NCBI GenBank assembly: GCA_020639115.1
Contig: JACKHG010000003.1
Location: 62,001-126,000 of the forward strand
DNA: 64,000 bases
Reading direction: 5' to 3'
Source: Phycisphaerales bacterium
Lineage (GTDB): Bacteria; Planctomycetota; Phycisphaerae; UBA1845
Under the pieces are notes generated by a model that had not been told where the DNA came from, searched no databases, and saw only the letters and a list, made by a program, of their open reading frames with translations. Positions 9,508 through 18,503 of the stretch are shown here, piece by piece (position 1 is the stretch's first letter; each line of letters opens with the position of its first letter). The translations under genes and the position numbers were made by a program.

Positions 9508-9762
9508 TCACTCCGCCACGAAGAACCGGGCGCTGGTGCCCCCGGGGCCGATGAGGGCCCGCACGAGCCGCAGGCAGCGCGGGCACCGCCCCTCGTACGC
9601 GGTGCCCGACCGGTTGCGGTAGATCCGCTGGTAGGTGCCGCAGCACTCGAAGCGCACGCCGATCCACTTGCGCCGATCGCGCGGTTCCTCGAGGGAGGCT
9701 GCCGCATCCTCCACGCCGGGCAGTTCGACGATGTAGTCGGGGTCATCCGCCATCCGTTTCAT
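9508..9762 (-). CDS. Small zinc-ribbon-like hypothetical protein
   Basis: This 84-residue protein has four cysteines arranged as CC (residues 40-41) and CPRC (60-63) across a short beta hairpin (FECCGTYQRIY ... GRCPRCLRLV), consistent with a compact zinc ribbon. The remainder is polar. The function is unknown. ATG 9762 or ATG 9753 may be the start. It is codirectional with, and about 25 bases beyond the start of, the transporter gene region, lying between the exchanger and AtoE genes. Confidence 0.65.
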   Translation of the reverse strand: MKRMADDPDYIVELPGVEDAAASLEEPRDRRKWIGVRFECCGTYQRIYRNRSGTAYEGRCPRCLRLVRALIGPGGTSARFFVAE

Positions 9763-9786
9763 CTATCGGCCAATTTCGCCGGCAAG

Positions 9787-11256
9787 TCAGTACAGCAGCA
9801 GCCCGATCGCCATCACCGGGGCTGCCAGCAGCATCAGCAGCGCGCAGTAGCCCAGGAACGCCCGGGCGTCGACCCGCGTGAGCCCCATCAGCGGAATCGC
9901 CCAGAAGGGCTGCACCATGTTGGTGAGCTGGTCGCCGTACGCGATCGCCATCACCGTCTGCGGCACCGATACGCCGAGCCCGTGCGCCGCCTGGCACATG
10001 ATCGGCCCCTGGACGATCCACTGCCCGCCGCCGGACGGCACGAAGAAGTTCACGATGCCGGCGCTTGCGAACGTCGCCAGCGGAAACGTCGTCGTACTGG
10101 AAATGCCGCAAGCGTCGGCGACCCACTGCGCCGCGTCCACGAAGCCGTTCGACAGGGCCACGGCCAGTCCCGCTCCGAACATCAGCGCCTGGATCCCGCT
10201 GTAGAGCGGAAACTGCACGACGATCCCCGCGATCGCCCGGCCACCTTCAGTTACCGCCGCCACGTACGACGCCAAGTGCGGATGCAGCAGGATGCCCAGC
10301 GCCAGGAACAGGCTGTTGACCGTGTTGAGGTTGACCGCATGCAGGGCAGCCGTTGCCCGGCTTGCGCCGCCCGTCCGCATCGCGTCGTACACCTGCACGC
10401 CCACACCCACGAGCACCAGCACGCCGATCGTCGCCGCCAGGGCCCGCGAACGGTTCAACCGGTCCGCCCAGCCCGGTTGTGGAACCGCGTTACCCTTGGG
10501 CTCGTTGCGCCGGGTGGCTGGCGTCTCCTGGTCCGCGGCAGCGTCGGCGTCGGGATCAGCCGCCCCGGTCCGGCTTGCTAGTCCGCGCAGCGTCAGGGGG
10601 ATGCCGACCAGCAGTACGGTGGTCAGCAGCAGGTTCGAGCCGCTGAGGGTGGTACGTCCGACCGATACCGGCGGCACCTTCAACGGCTCCCCGGCTTCAG
10701 TCGCGATGGTCACGCCGGTCTCGGCGACCTTGAGCGGCGCCGAGCCCGAGAGCCCTCCGTGCCAGATCATCATCCCCACGTACGCCGAAGCGACGATGAG
10801 CGCGAACTGGCACGCCACACCGCGCCGGGCGAGCGCCGCCCGGACCTCCAACGCCAACACGCCGGCAAAGACCAGTCCGAAGCCCCAGTTGATCCAGCAA
10901 CCCGCGCACGATACCGCCGCGATCAGCGCGACCGCCCCGCGATTGCTCCGCGGCCAAGCTGCCAGCCGCCGCAGGCCCCGCAACACCACCGGCGCTCGCG
11001 CCAGTCCGAACCCGGTCAGCAGCACGACGCACATCTGCAGCGCGAAGGTAAGAAACGCGGGGTTCCAGAGCCCGCCGAGCCAGATCCGCGCGAGCTGGGC
11101 CCCGCGCGATCCCCAGCCCGCGGCCCGCAGCGCGGGGTCGTAGGGCAGAATCCACGCGACCGCGCCGACCACCAGCGTCAGCACGCATGCCAGCACCAGC
11201 GGATCCGGCAGGTGCCGCTGGGCGACGCGGGCGAAGAATGCTCCCAGGCGTTGCAT
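9787..11256 (-). CDS. AtoE-family short-chain fatty acid transporter
   Basis: The 489-residue protein has about 12 hydrophobic segments and matches the AtoE/short-chain fatty acid transporter family from its N terminus (ARVAQRHLPDPLVLACVLT) to the C-terminal region with FFVPSGGGQWIVQGP and GDQLTNMVQPFWAIPL motifs. Family members import acetoacetate, butyrate or similar acids. A hydrophilic, charged loop (about residues 230-260) separates two halves. The length is typical. No beta-oxidation or CoA-transferase genes lie nearby, so the substrate is open. The start is ATG 11256 with no clear Shine-Dalgarno. Confidence 0.85.
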   Translation of the reverse strand: MQRLGAFFARVAQRHLPDPLVLACVLTLVVGAVAWILPYDPALRAAGWGSRGAQLARIWLGGLWNPAFLTFALQMCVVLLTGFGLARAPVVLRGLRRLAAWPRSNRGAVALIAAVSCAGCWINWGFGLVFAGVLALEVRAALARRGVACQFALIVASAYVGMMIWHGGLSGSAPLKVAETGVTIATEAGEPLKVPPVSVGRTTLSGSNLLLTTVLLVGIPLTLRGLASRTGAADPDADAAADQETPATRRNEPKGNAVPQPGWADRLNRSRALAATIGVLVLVGVGVQVYDAMRTGGASRATAALHAVNLNTVNSLFLALGILLHPHLASYVAAVTEGGRAIAGIVVQFPLYSGIQALMFGAGLAVALSNGFVDAAQWVADACGISSTTTFPLATFASAGIVNFFVPSGGGQWIVQGPIMCQAAHGLGVSVPQTVMAIAYGDQLTNMVQPFWAIPLMGLTRVDARAFLGYCALLMLLAAPVMAIGLLLY

Positions 11257-11297
11257 CGGGCGTGCTCGATCGGTTCGGGACGCTGTGGATCGGGTGC

Positions 11298-12107
11298 CTA
11301 CCAGGATTCTCCCAGCCCGTACTGTGGCTGGGAGTGGTTGTACGCCTCCAGCGCCGCGGGCATGAACTCCTCGAGCTGGGTGATCCGGCGGTCCTCGCTG
11401 GGGTGGGTGGACATGAATTCGGGTGGCTTGCTGCCGCCGGCGTCGCGCATGCGTTCCCAGAGTCGCACGGCCTCGCGTGGGTCGTAGCCGGCCTTGGCCA
11501 TGTAGGTCAGGCCGAGCTGATCCGCTTCCAGCTCATGCGTGCGGCTGTAGGGCAGGAGTACGCCGTACTGCGTCCCGACTCCGAGGGCCCCGAGGGCGAA
11601 TTTGCGGGTCTGGGCTGAGGTGTTGCCCAGACCCTCCTCGGCGAGCTTCTGCACCGCGCCGACCGCCATCTGCTGGCTCATGCGTTCGCCGCCGTGCCGG
11701 GCCACCGCGTGGGCCACTTCGTGTCCGAGCACGGCGGCCATGCCCGCTTCGTTCTTCATGATGGGCAGGATGCCCGTGTACACCGCGATTTTGCCGCCCG
11801 GCAGGCAGAAAGCGTTGACCTGCTCGGACTCGATAAGGTTGAATTCCCAGGTGAAGTCGGGCTGGTTGGCGGCTTTGGCGATGCGTTCGCCGACGCGGCG
11901 CACGATCGCGGTCATCCGCGTGTTGGTGCTCACTTTCTCGGTGGCCAGCACCTCCTGGTAGGCTTGGGCGCCGAGTTTCATCTCGTCCGCTTCTGATACG
12001 AGCATCAAGCGCTGCCGGCCCGTGCCCGCCACCTCGCTACAGCCACAGGCGCCGCCTGCGAGGGTTGCAGCCAGCGCGAGCGCACCCCAGTGCCGTCGTC
12101 CTGTCAT
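11298..12107 (-). CDS. M48-family zinc metallopeptidase, exported
   Basis: The 269-residue protein has a hydrophobic export signal (residues 8-22) that ends in GGACGC, a plausible but imperfect lipobox. The catalytic HEXXH is HEVAH within VLGHEVAHAVARHGGERM, and the third zinc ligand is the Glu of HELEADQLG. This matches M48 (HtpX/YfgC/LoiP-like) peptidases, which degrade misfolded envelope proteins. Residues after about 230 hold a short tail. GGGAGGA precedes ATG 12107 at proper spacing, so the upstream 44 residues of open frame are excluded. It diverges from the citrate synthase gene. Confidence 0.88.
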   Translation of the reverse strand: MTGRRHWGALALAATLAGGACGCSEVAGTGRQRLMLVSEADEMKLGAQAYQEVLATEKVSTNTRMTAIVRRVGERIAKAANQPDFTWEFNLIESEQVNAFCLPGGKIAVYTGILPIMKNEAGMAAVLGHEVAHAVARHGGERMSQQMAVGAVQKLAEEGLGNTSAQTRKFALGALGVGTQYGVLLPYSRTHELEADQLGLTYMAKAGYDPREAVRLWERMRDAGGSKPPEFMSTHPSEDRRITQLEEFMPAALEAYNHSQPQYGLGESW

Positions 12108-12549
12108 CGTGTTGTCCTCCCGTGTTGGCCCGACGCCCGCCAGCCGCACCGCGCAGGCCGCGGCGACGTCCGGGTTGCCCGAGTATACCGGACCCCGCCT
12201 CCCAGGCCACCGAGGCCCGATTTCGCCGCATGAAATCACCGGCGCTTTTCACCGGCAGCGCTAAAATCGGTTGCGGCACTGCAGCTTCTCAGCCTTCACA
12301 GCCACCGTGCCTCCTGCAGTGCCGTGGGCCTTCGGCTCTTCGGCGACCTCAGCGCCGGCGCAGCGTTCGGGCAGTTTCGGGTCGCGCCGGCGCTTGACAA
12401 CATACCAGTGCGTTCACGCGGATGCGGTCTGCCCTCGAGGTGCCCGCGCTCCCGCTTCGTATATCTGCGCGGCGTACGCGACGCCGTGCCGCTCAACCAG
12501 CTCCTGGCGACACTGTCGCCGAGCGCACTATGAAACCCCGAGGTGGCGC
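12108..12549. other. Divergent intergenic region between M48 peptidase and citrate synthase genes
   Basis: These 442 bases hold no supported gene. A GGCACTGCAG/CTGCAGTGCC inverted repeat (12275-12284 and 12314-12323, extendable by a C-G and a G-U pair) could form a stable hairpin in the citrate synthase leader. TTGACA at 12394-12399 is an isolated -35 match with no good -10 box at 16-18 bases. Confidence 0.5.
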
Positions 12550-13857
12550 ATGAAAACCCTGCAAAAACTTCTGGCCGAGATCATCCCGCAGAAGCGCGAG
12601 GAGCTGAAGAAGCTGCTGGCGGACTATGGCGATCGCAAGATCTCCGAAGTCACCGTGCAACAGGCCTTCGGCGGTATGCGCGGCGTCAAGGCGATGATCT
12701 GCGACACCTCCGTGGTCGAACCCGACAAGGGCCTCATAGTCCGCGGCCGGCCCCTGCTCGAGATCAAGCACCTCTGGCCCGAGGAGATCTTCTTCCTCCT
12801 GCTCACCGGCGAGGTGCCCGGACCCGAGGCCAAGCTCGCCCTGCAGCACGAGTTCGATCGTGCATCGCAGGTGCCCGATTACGTCTGGCGACTGCTACGG
12901 GCGATGCCCAAGGACAGCCACCCCATGTGCATGCTCGACACCGCGATCCTGGTCATGGAACGCGAGAGCATTTTCCGCAACTGGTACGACCGCGGCCTCC
13001 AGAAGGAGGACTACTGGATTCCGATGGTCGGCGACGCGCTCAACATCCTGGCCAAGCTCCCGGTCATCGCGGCGGGCATCTACCGCATCCGCTACGACAA
13101 GGGCAGCCCGATGAGCTGGACCCACGGCCTCGACTACGGCGCCAACTTCGCCAACATGCTGGGGCTGCCCGATCCCACCGGCAGCTTCGCACAGCTCATG
13201 CGGCTTTACCTTAATTTCCACGCGGACCACGAGGGCGGCAACGTCTCCGCCAACGTGTGCCACACGGTCGGCTCGTCGCTCTCCGACGCGTACTATTCGG
13301 TGTCCGCCGGCCTCAACGGCCTGGCCGGTCCGCTGCACGGGCTCGCCAACCAGGAATGCCTCAAGTGGATCCTGGAGCTGCGCGAGCGCTTCCACGGCAC
13401 GCCGACGACCGAGCAACTCCGCGAGTTTGCGTTCGACACGCTGCGCAGCGGGCAGGTGATTCCCGGCTACGGGCACGCGGTCCTGCGCGTCGCCGATCCG
13501 CGTTTCACCGGGTTCTTCGAGTTCGGCCAGGAGCACATGCCGAACGACCCGGTCTTCCAGACCGTCGCGAAGGTGTTCGAGGTGGTGCCCAAGGTGCTGG
13601 AGGAGTACTCGACGGAGCGCGTCAAGGCCGGCAAGTCGCCGATCGCCAACTGCTGGCCCAATGTGGACGCGGGCTCCGGCGCCCTGCTCTACCACTACGG
13701 TCTGACGGAATTTCCGTATTACACCGTGCTCTTCAGCGTGTCGCGGGCGATGGGCATGCTCGCCCAGTTGATTCTCAACCGGGCGATGGGCACGCCGATC
13801 ACGCGCCCCAAGTCGGTGAGCACCGAGTGGGTCCGCGCCCAGATGAAGAAGATGTGA
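12550..13857 (+). CDS. Citrate synthase, eukaryotic/mitochondrial type
   Basis: The 435-residue enzyme condenses acetyl-CoA with oxaloacetate to citrate, the first step of the TCA cycle. Catalytic residues are visible: the His in GPLHGLANQE, the His in PGYGHAVLR and the Asp in PNVDAGSG. Motifs SDHEGGNVSA-like (here ADHEGGNVSA), NLAGPLHGL-like and YYTVLFSVSRA...RPKS resemble mitochondrial citrate synthase far more than the gltA type of most bacteria. GAGGTGG lies just upstream of ATG 12550; the open frame back to 12271 is Arg/Ser-rich and excluded. No other TCA gene is adjacent. Confidence 0.93.
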   Translation: MKTLQKLLAEIIPQKREELKKLLADYGDRKISEVTVQQAFGGMRGVKAMICDTSVVEPDKGLIVRGRPLLEIKHLWPEEIFFLLLTGEVPGPEAKLALQHEFDRASQVPDYVWRLLRAMPKDSHPMCMLDTAILVMERESIFRNWYDRGLQKEDYWIPMVGDALNILAKLPVIAAGIYRIRYDKGSPMSWTHGLDYGANFANMLGLPDPTGSFAQLMRLYLNFHADHEGGNVSANVCHTVGSSLSDAYYSVSAGLNGLAGPLHGLANQECLKWILELRERFHGTPTTEQLREFAFDTLRSGQVIPGYGHAVLRVADPRFTGFFEFGQEHMPNDPVFQTVAKVFEVVPKVLEEYSTERVKAGKSPIANCWPNVDAGSGALLYHYGLTEFPYYTVLFSVSRAMGMLAQLILNRAMGTPITRPKSVSTEWVRAQMKKM

Positions 13858-14015
13858 TGCGTGCCGTGCCGCGCCGGCGGGGCAAGACCTGCCCAGCCGG
13901 CGGGGCGCGCTTGTGAATCTGATGGCGCGACTGTCGGGTTGACGGCAGCGCCAGCATTTCCCTTGTTTTTCCGGTCGGTCTGCAGGTTACGGGCCCGGCG
14001 GTCCTGCCCTTCGGC

Positions 14016-14420
14016 TTACTCCGCGCCACCGTCGCCGTAGACCTCCGTGCAGTCACCGATCTGCAGCGCGGCGACGCCAATGCTGCTCGTCGAACGGTTC
14101 CGCGCGCGGACCTTCATGGTGCCGCCGGTTGCCGTCGGCAACGTGCACACCGCGCCGGGTTCGGCCAGGTCGAGGGTTTGGCCGGCTGGCCAAGTGTCGT
14201 ACTTACCGAGGGCGCTCAGCAGTTGCTCGCTCACCGTGCGTTGCAGCGCGGTGCGTGCAAGCGCCTGCTGGGTCTTGATGGCCCGGTAGACTGGACAGGG
14301 TTCCCCCACGCGTTGCGCCTCGCGCGCACACCACAGTTCGAGGGTGGTGATGCGGTCGTGCGCGATCGTGGCGAGCGTCAGCGCACCGATGATCATGGCA
14401 GTGGTTGTCGTTCCGGACAT
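14016..14420 (-). CDS. Hypothetical protein with N-terminal membrane anchor
   Basis: The 134-residue protein is not recognised. A short hydrophobic segment (about residues 6-20, AMIIGALTLATIAH) is followed by a helix-rich central part and a beta-like C-terminal half containing three cysteines in the middle and end regions. It may be anchored and exposed outside the cytoplasm. AAAGGAATC lies 6-9 bases before ATG 14420, supporting that start. It sits 90 bases downstream of the kinase-TPR gene on the same strand and could be cotranscribed with it. Confidence 0.55.
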   Translation of the reverse strand: MSGTTTTAMIIGALTLATIAHDRITTLELWCAREAQRVGEPCPVYRAIKTQQALARTALQRTVSEQLLSALGKYDTWPAGQTLDLAEPGAVCTLPTATGGTMKVRARNRSTSSIGVAALQIGDCTEVYGDGGAE

Positions 14421-14510
14421 CGTTGATTCCTTTCCCGCGCGCAGCCGGCCCTCGCCGTCTCCGCTGGCCTGCGCGGTTCAGTGTTCCCGGGTTGGCCATT
14501 CAGCAAGCGC

Positions 14511-17500
14511 TCAACTGTCCCCGCTGTTCGCGCTCGACGCGGCGGAAGCGGGCGCCGGTTCCGGGCCGTCGAGCGCCGCCCGGAGGCGCACCAGTCGGTA
14601 CTGGGCCCAGTGCGCCGTGTGGTGCGCATTGGGCTGCCCGGCGTACGCCGCGGCGCGTTCGTAGGCGTCGATCGCGTCGGCCCGGCGGCCTTCGAATTCG
14701 GCGCGCATGCCCACGTAGTACAGGGCGAAGGGCGCCATGGTGCGCCCGGTCCACAGCAGTTTCGCGTGATGTGCGATGTAGCGCTCGGCGGTGACGCGAT
14801 CCAGAAAGTAAGCAGCCGTCCACGGGTCCGGGCACGTCCCTTCCGGCCAGGGCGTGACGATTCCACCGTGGCCGGCGGCCCGTCCGAACGCCGCCTGGGC
14901 TTCGCGCGTCCGACCACAGCCGAGCAATGCGCAGCCGAGCGATTTGAAGTACCAGGCGCCGGGCGACGTGCACGCCGCGATCGCGCGGTTGATGACGGCT
15001 GCCGCCCGTTCGTATTCCCCGCCGAGAATCAGATAGTCGCCGTGGACCAGCAGCGCGAACGGGGCGAGTTGAAGCTGTTCCAGGTCCGCGGAGCGGGCCA
15101 GTTCCACGGCGCGGGCGGTGCCTTCCTCCGACTCGCGGCCGAGGTTGATCAGCTCCTCCGCGTAGGTGAGATGCTGCACGTGATTGCGTTGCGCGCGGGC
15201 GGTGCCCAGCAGTTGCGCGTAGCGGGTGGTCTGCGGGAAGCGCCCGGTGAGTTCCTCGAAGATGCCCACCGCCGCGTCGCAGGCCGTGGCTGCGTCGCGC
15301 AGCCGCCAGGCGAACGACGAGACCTGCGCCTGCTGCAGCAGCAACTCGCCCTGGGCGGCCCGGTACCGGGGCTCCGCCGGCGCCCCGGCGAGCGCCGCTT
15401 GAAGGTATTCCCAAGCCTGGCGGGCCGCCGCCTGCGCCTCCGCCGGCTGACCCGCGCGGAAGAACAGGACGTCGAGGGCGCCGTAGCGTTCGGCCAGTTG
15501 TTCGGTGTACCAGGGGATCTGTCCCGCGGCCTCGGCGGCGAGGGCGGGCAACCGCCGGCGCGCCGCGGGGGAGGACGGCGCGCGGTCGGGGCTCGTCAGC
15601 CACGTGTGCCAGGCGCGGCGCGCCGCGACGAGGTCCGCGGCGCAGGCCGGATTCTCCGCGTGCGCCACCGCCAGCCGGTCGAGCATGTTCAGCCCCTCGC
15701 CGGCCACGACTTCGGCTGCGCTGCGCCGACCCAGGCCCAGCAGGCAGCGCGCCCGGCTGAGATGGGCGAGTGCGCAGGCCCGGGCATAGCCGGCGTTGGC
15801 CGGATCCGCCTGCTGCAGCGTCGTTGACCAGTCGAGCGCCGACGTGATGATGGCCTCCGCTGTTGGGTATTCCTTAATATCGAGCAGTTCGTGGGCCAGC
15901 AGGGTGCCGACGCGGGCGCCGATGCAGAGTTCATCCGGCGTGACGGCGCCGGCGAGCGCGCCGCCGGCGTGCGTCCAGTCCTGCGCGGCCTGGCGTGCGG
16001 TGGCGACGGCCTCGGAGTTGCGGTCCAGATCGCGGAGCAGAACCGCGAGGTGGGCGGAGCAGACGCCGGCGTAGAACGCGCGCCGCGGGCTCGCCTCGTC
16101 GCCCTCGTCCGTCCAGAACTGCAGGGCCCGGCGGTAGGCGAACTCCGCCTCCGCGGACCGGCCGAGCAGCAGTTGCACGTGCCCGGTGTGCATGAAGGCG
16201 TCGGCGATCTGCTGATGCAGGATCGGCACGGAGCTCTTGTCGGCCACCATGTCCGCGGTGACCGGCGACGGCCGAATCTCGTCGCGGATCAGCGCGATGT
16301 GCTCGAGAACGTCGCGATCGCCGCCGTTCAGCAGATCGGCGACCGCGGCGCGGGCGATGGTGAGATTCTCTTCGGCGGTGGTCTGCTCGGCGCGGGCGCG
16401 ATCGCGTTGACGCAGCGCCTCGGCCCGCTCGCGCACCACCCAGAACGTGCTCGCGGCGAGCACGACCGTGAAAAGCGCCAGCGTCACGACACCGGCGCGC
16501 ACCGCGGTCCGGTGGCGCCGCGCCCACTTGGCCACGCGCTCCGCCGGACTCGGGGGCCGCGCCTGGATCGGGCGATTCGCGAGAAAACGCCGCAGGTCGT
16601 CCGCCAGGTCCTGCGCCGACGCGTACCGCTCCGCCTGCCCTTTCGCGATTGCTTTTTCCACGATCGTGGCCAGATCGGCGGGCACGGTCGCGCATGCGCG
16701 GTCGAGCCGCGGCACTTCCTGGTTGGCGAGCTGCTCCAGCAAGCGCTGCGGCGTGGCCCCGTCGTGGGCCGGGCGCAGCGCGAGCAGTTCGTACAGCGTC
16801 ATGCCCAGCCCGTACACGTCGCTGCGCGCATCGACCGGCGCGCGGGCCACGAGCGCCTGCTCCGGGCTCATGTAGCGCAGGGTCCCGACCATGGTGCCGC
16901 TCAGCGTCAGGTCCGTGGCGGTCGAGAGATGGGCGAGTCCGAAGTCCGAGAGCCACAACCGGCCCGTCACATCGAGCAGCAGGTTGGCGGGCTTGACGTC
17001 CCGATGAACCACGCCGCAGCGGTGGGCGTGGGCCAGCGCGTCAGCCGCCTGGATGCCGAGCCGGGCGACCGCGGCGAAGCGGGCCTCCGCGTCGGCGCGG
17101 CCCGAGGCGGCGAGCGCCTGCGACCAGCCGGCTGACGACGGCGCATGGGCGGGTGCTGCCGACCTGTCCGCCGGCGCTGCGCCGGACATCTCCGCGATGA
17201 TCTGCGACAGCGGACAACCGTCGATGAACTGCATCGCGTAGTAGTGCACGCCGCGTTCGCAGCCGACGGCGAATACCGGCGTGATGTTGGTGTGATGCAG
17301 TTGGGCGGCGGCCTGGGCCTCGCGCTGGAAGCGCTGCAGTTGGCGTCCGTCGAGCATGCCGGCGAGCGGCAACACCTTCAACGCGACGCGCCGGCACAGC
17401 GAGAGCTGCTCGGCTTCGTAAACGATGCCCATCCCGCCGCGGCCAATCTCGCGCAGAAGACGGAAATCGCCGAGATGGCCGCGGCGCGGGGTAAGGGCAG

Positions 17501-17717
17501 TCGACATGAGGTCGCCGGAAGCAGATCCGCGGGGATGAAGCGTGCTCAGGGCCGGAAACACGTCGCGGATCACCGCGGCGATCCGCGGGAAGCGCCGGGC
17601 GTACTCCTCGACGTCGGGCGACTCGCCCCGGGCCACCTGCGTGAGCCAGTCGTCTGCAGCCCGACCGAGCAGGGATTCCGCCGTCGGATCAGGATGGGTT
17701 CGGGTTGGCTGCATCAT
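14511..17717 (-). CDS. Membrane Ser/Thr protein kinase with C-terminal TPR region
   Basis: The 1068-residue protein has a Hanks-type kinase domain (about residues 84-385): glycine loop IGRGGMGIVY, Lys114 (VALK), HRD at 238-240 with catalytic Asp240, DFG at 258-260 and MSPEQ in the activation segment. A single membrane helix spans about 404-427, followed by a coiled-coil start (RAEALRQRDRARAEQ) and about 600 residues of TPR-like helical repeats. This layout is common in planctomycetes, where kinase and ECF sigma genes are often paired. The start overlaps the upstream sigma gene by 29 bases; GGAG lies 4 bases before ATG 17717 (7 before ATG 17714). It likely receives or relays an envelope signal; the ligand is unknown. 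Confidence 0.9.
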   Translation of the reverse strand: MMQPTRTHPDPTAESLLGRAADDWLTQVARGESPDVEEYARRFPRIAAVIRDVFPALSTLHPRGSASGDLMSTALTPRRGHLGDFRLLREIGRGGMGIVYEAEQLSLCRRVALKVLPLAGMLDGRQLQRFQREAQAAAQLHHTNITPVFAVGCERGVHYYAMQFIDGCPLSQIIAEMSGAAPADRSAAPAHAPSSAGWSQALAASGRADAEARFAAVARLGIQAADALAHAHRCGVVHRDVKPANLLLDVTGRLWLSDFGLAHLSTATDLTLSGTMVGTLRYMSPEQALVARAPVDARSDVYGLGMTLYELLALRPAHDGATPQRLLEQLANQEVPRLDRACATVPADLATIVEKAIAKGQAERYASAQDLADDLRRFLANRPIQARPPSPAERVAKWARRHRTAVRAGVVTLALFTVVLAASTFWVVRERAEALRQRDRARAEQTTAEENLTIARAAVADLLNGGDRDVLEHIALIRDEIRPSPVTADMVADKSSVPILHQQIADAFMHTGHVQLLLGRSAEAEFAYRRALQFWTDEGDEASPRRAFYAGVCSAHLAVLLRDLDRNSEAVATARQAAQDWTHAGGALAGAVTPDELCIGARVGTLLAHELLDIKEYPTAEAIITSALDWSTTLQQADPANAGYARACALAHLSRARCLLGLGRRSAAEVVAGEGLNMLDRLAVAHAENPACAADLVAARRAWHTWLTSPDRAPSSPAARRRLPALAAEAAGQIPWYTEQLAERYGALDVLFFRAGQPAEAQAAARQAWEYLQAALAGAPAEPRYRAAQGELLLQQAQVSSFAWRLRDAATACDAAVGIFEELTGRFPQTTRYAQLLGTARAQRNHVQHLTYAEELINLGRESEEGTARAVELARSADLEQLQLAPFALLVHGDYLILGGEYERAAAVINRAIAACTSPGAWYFKSLGCALLGCGRTREAQAAFGRAAGHGGIVTPWPEGTCPDPWTAAYFLDRVTAERYIAHHAKLLWTGRTMAPFALYYVGMRAEFEGRRADAIDAYERAAAYAGQPNAHHTAHWAQYRLVRLRAALDGPEPAPASAASSANSGDS

Positions 17718-18342
17718 TGGACTCCACAATTCCGTCGTCGCGCAGGCCGGTGCGCAGACGCAGCAGGGCGCGGCCGTAGCGTTTGCTGGCCGCGGCCGGG
17801 GATACCTGCAGCAACGCGGCGACTTCCGCGTTGGAGAGGCCCTCGAAGTTGCGCATCAGGACCATTTCGCGATCATCCTCCGAGAGGTTGTGCAGCGCGG
17901 CGCGCACGCGTTCCACCAGTTCGCCGCGAATCAGCGCCTCACTCGGGCTGGAGCGCTGACAGATGACCTGCTCAGCCAGGGCCACGCTCGAGTCTTCAGG
18001 GGGCACGATCTCGCGGGCCACGGTGCGGCGCTGGGCGCCCGCGTGTCGACGCTGGAGCATCAGCAGGCGGTCGTAGGTGATCTGCCGGAGCCACAAACGC
18101 AGCGGCATGCGCGGATCGGCTGCGTAGTCCGCCATCCGGCGGGCAATCTCGATCTGGGCGTCCTGCACGACGTCGGACGGATCCACGCGCTGCCGCAGCG
18201 CGGGGTCCATCCGCAGCGCGACGAACGCGCGGAGAAACGCGCGGTGCCCCGCGAGCAGTTGCTCGATCGCGGAATCGCTGCCGGCGCGCACGCGGGCGAG
18301 CAGTTCGTCCGTCCCGCGAGATTCTGGGCTGGCTGGTGACAT
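17689..18342 (-). CDS. ECF-subfamily RNA polymerase sigma factor
   Basis: The 217-residue protein has sigma region 2 (VDPSDVVQDAQIEIARRM, near residues 52-71) and region 4 with a helix-turn-helix (LSNAEVAALLQVSPAAASKR, near 168-187). The region between is long, as in planctomycete ECF groups. No separate anti-sigma gene is visible; the overlapping kinase-TPR gene is the likely partner. AGGAG lies 8 bases before ATG 18342. The 3' end overlaps the kinase start by 29 bases, which implies translational coupling. Confidence 0.92.
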   Translation of the reverse strand: MSPASPESRGTDELLARVRAGSDSAIEQLLAGHRAFLRAFVALRMDPALRQRVDPSDVVQDAQIEIARRMADYAADPRMPLRLWLRQITYDRLLMLQRRHAGAQRRTVAREIVPPEDSSVALAEQVICQRSSPSEALIRGELVERVRAALHNLSEDDREMVLMRNFEGLSNAEVAALLQVSPAAASKRYGRALLRLRTGLRDDGIVESNDAANPNPS

Positions 18343-18503
18343 CGATGCGACTCCTGCAGGAACCGACGGGGTCCCTTATCATATCAACTGCGAACCGCGC
18401 GGACTTTGGACAGGCGGACCCGAAAAAAGTTGGCTGATATCCGCCGGTTGCGTCAGCGCGGTCGATCGGGGGGACAAGACGGGAACGAGCCGGGGGATTT
18501 TAC

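Noticed and set aside
8317..10581. Plus-strand open frame of about 750 codons
   Set aside because: It crosses the exchanger, zinc-ribbon and AtoE genes in antisense and is low-complexity His/Gln/Arg.
12271..12549. 93-residue N-terminal extension of citrate synthase
   Set aside because: Arg/Ser-rich, no family match; GAGGTGG marks ATG 12550.
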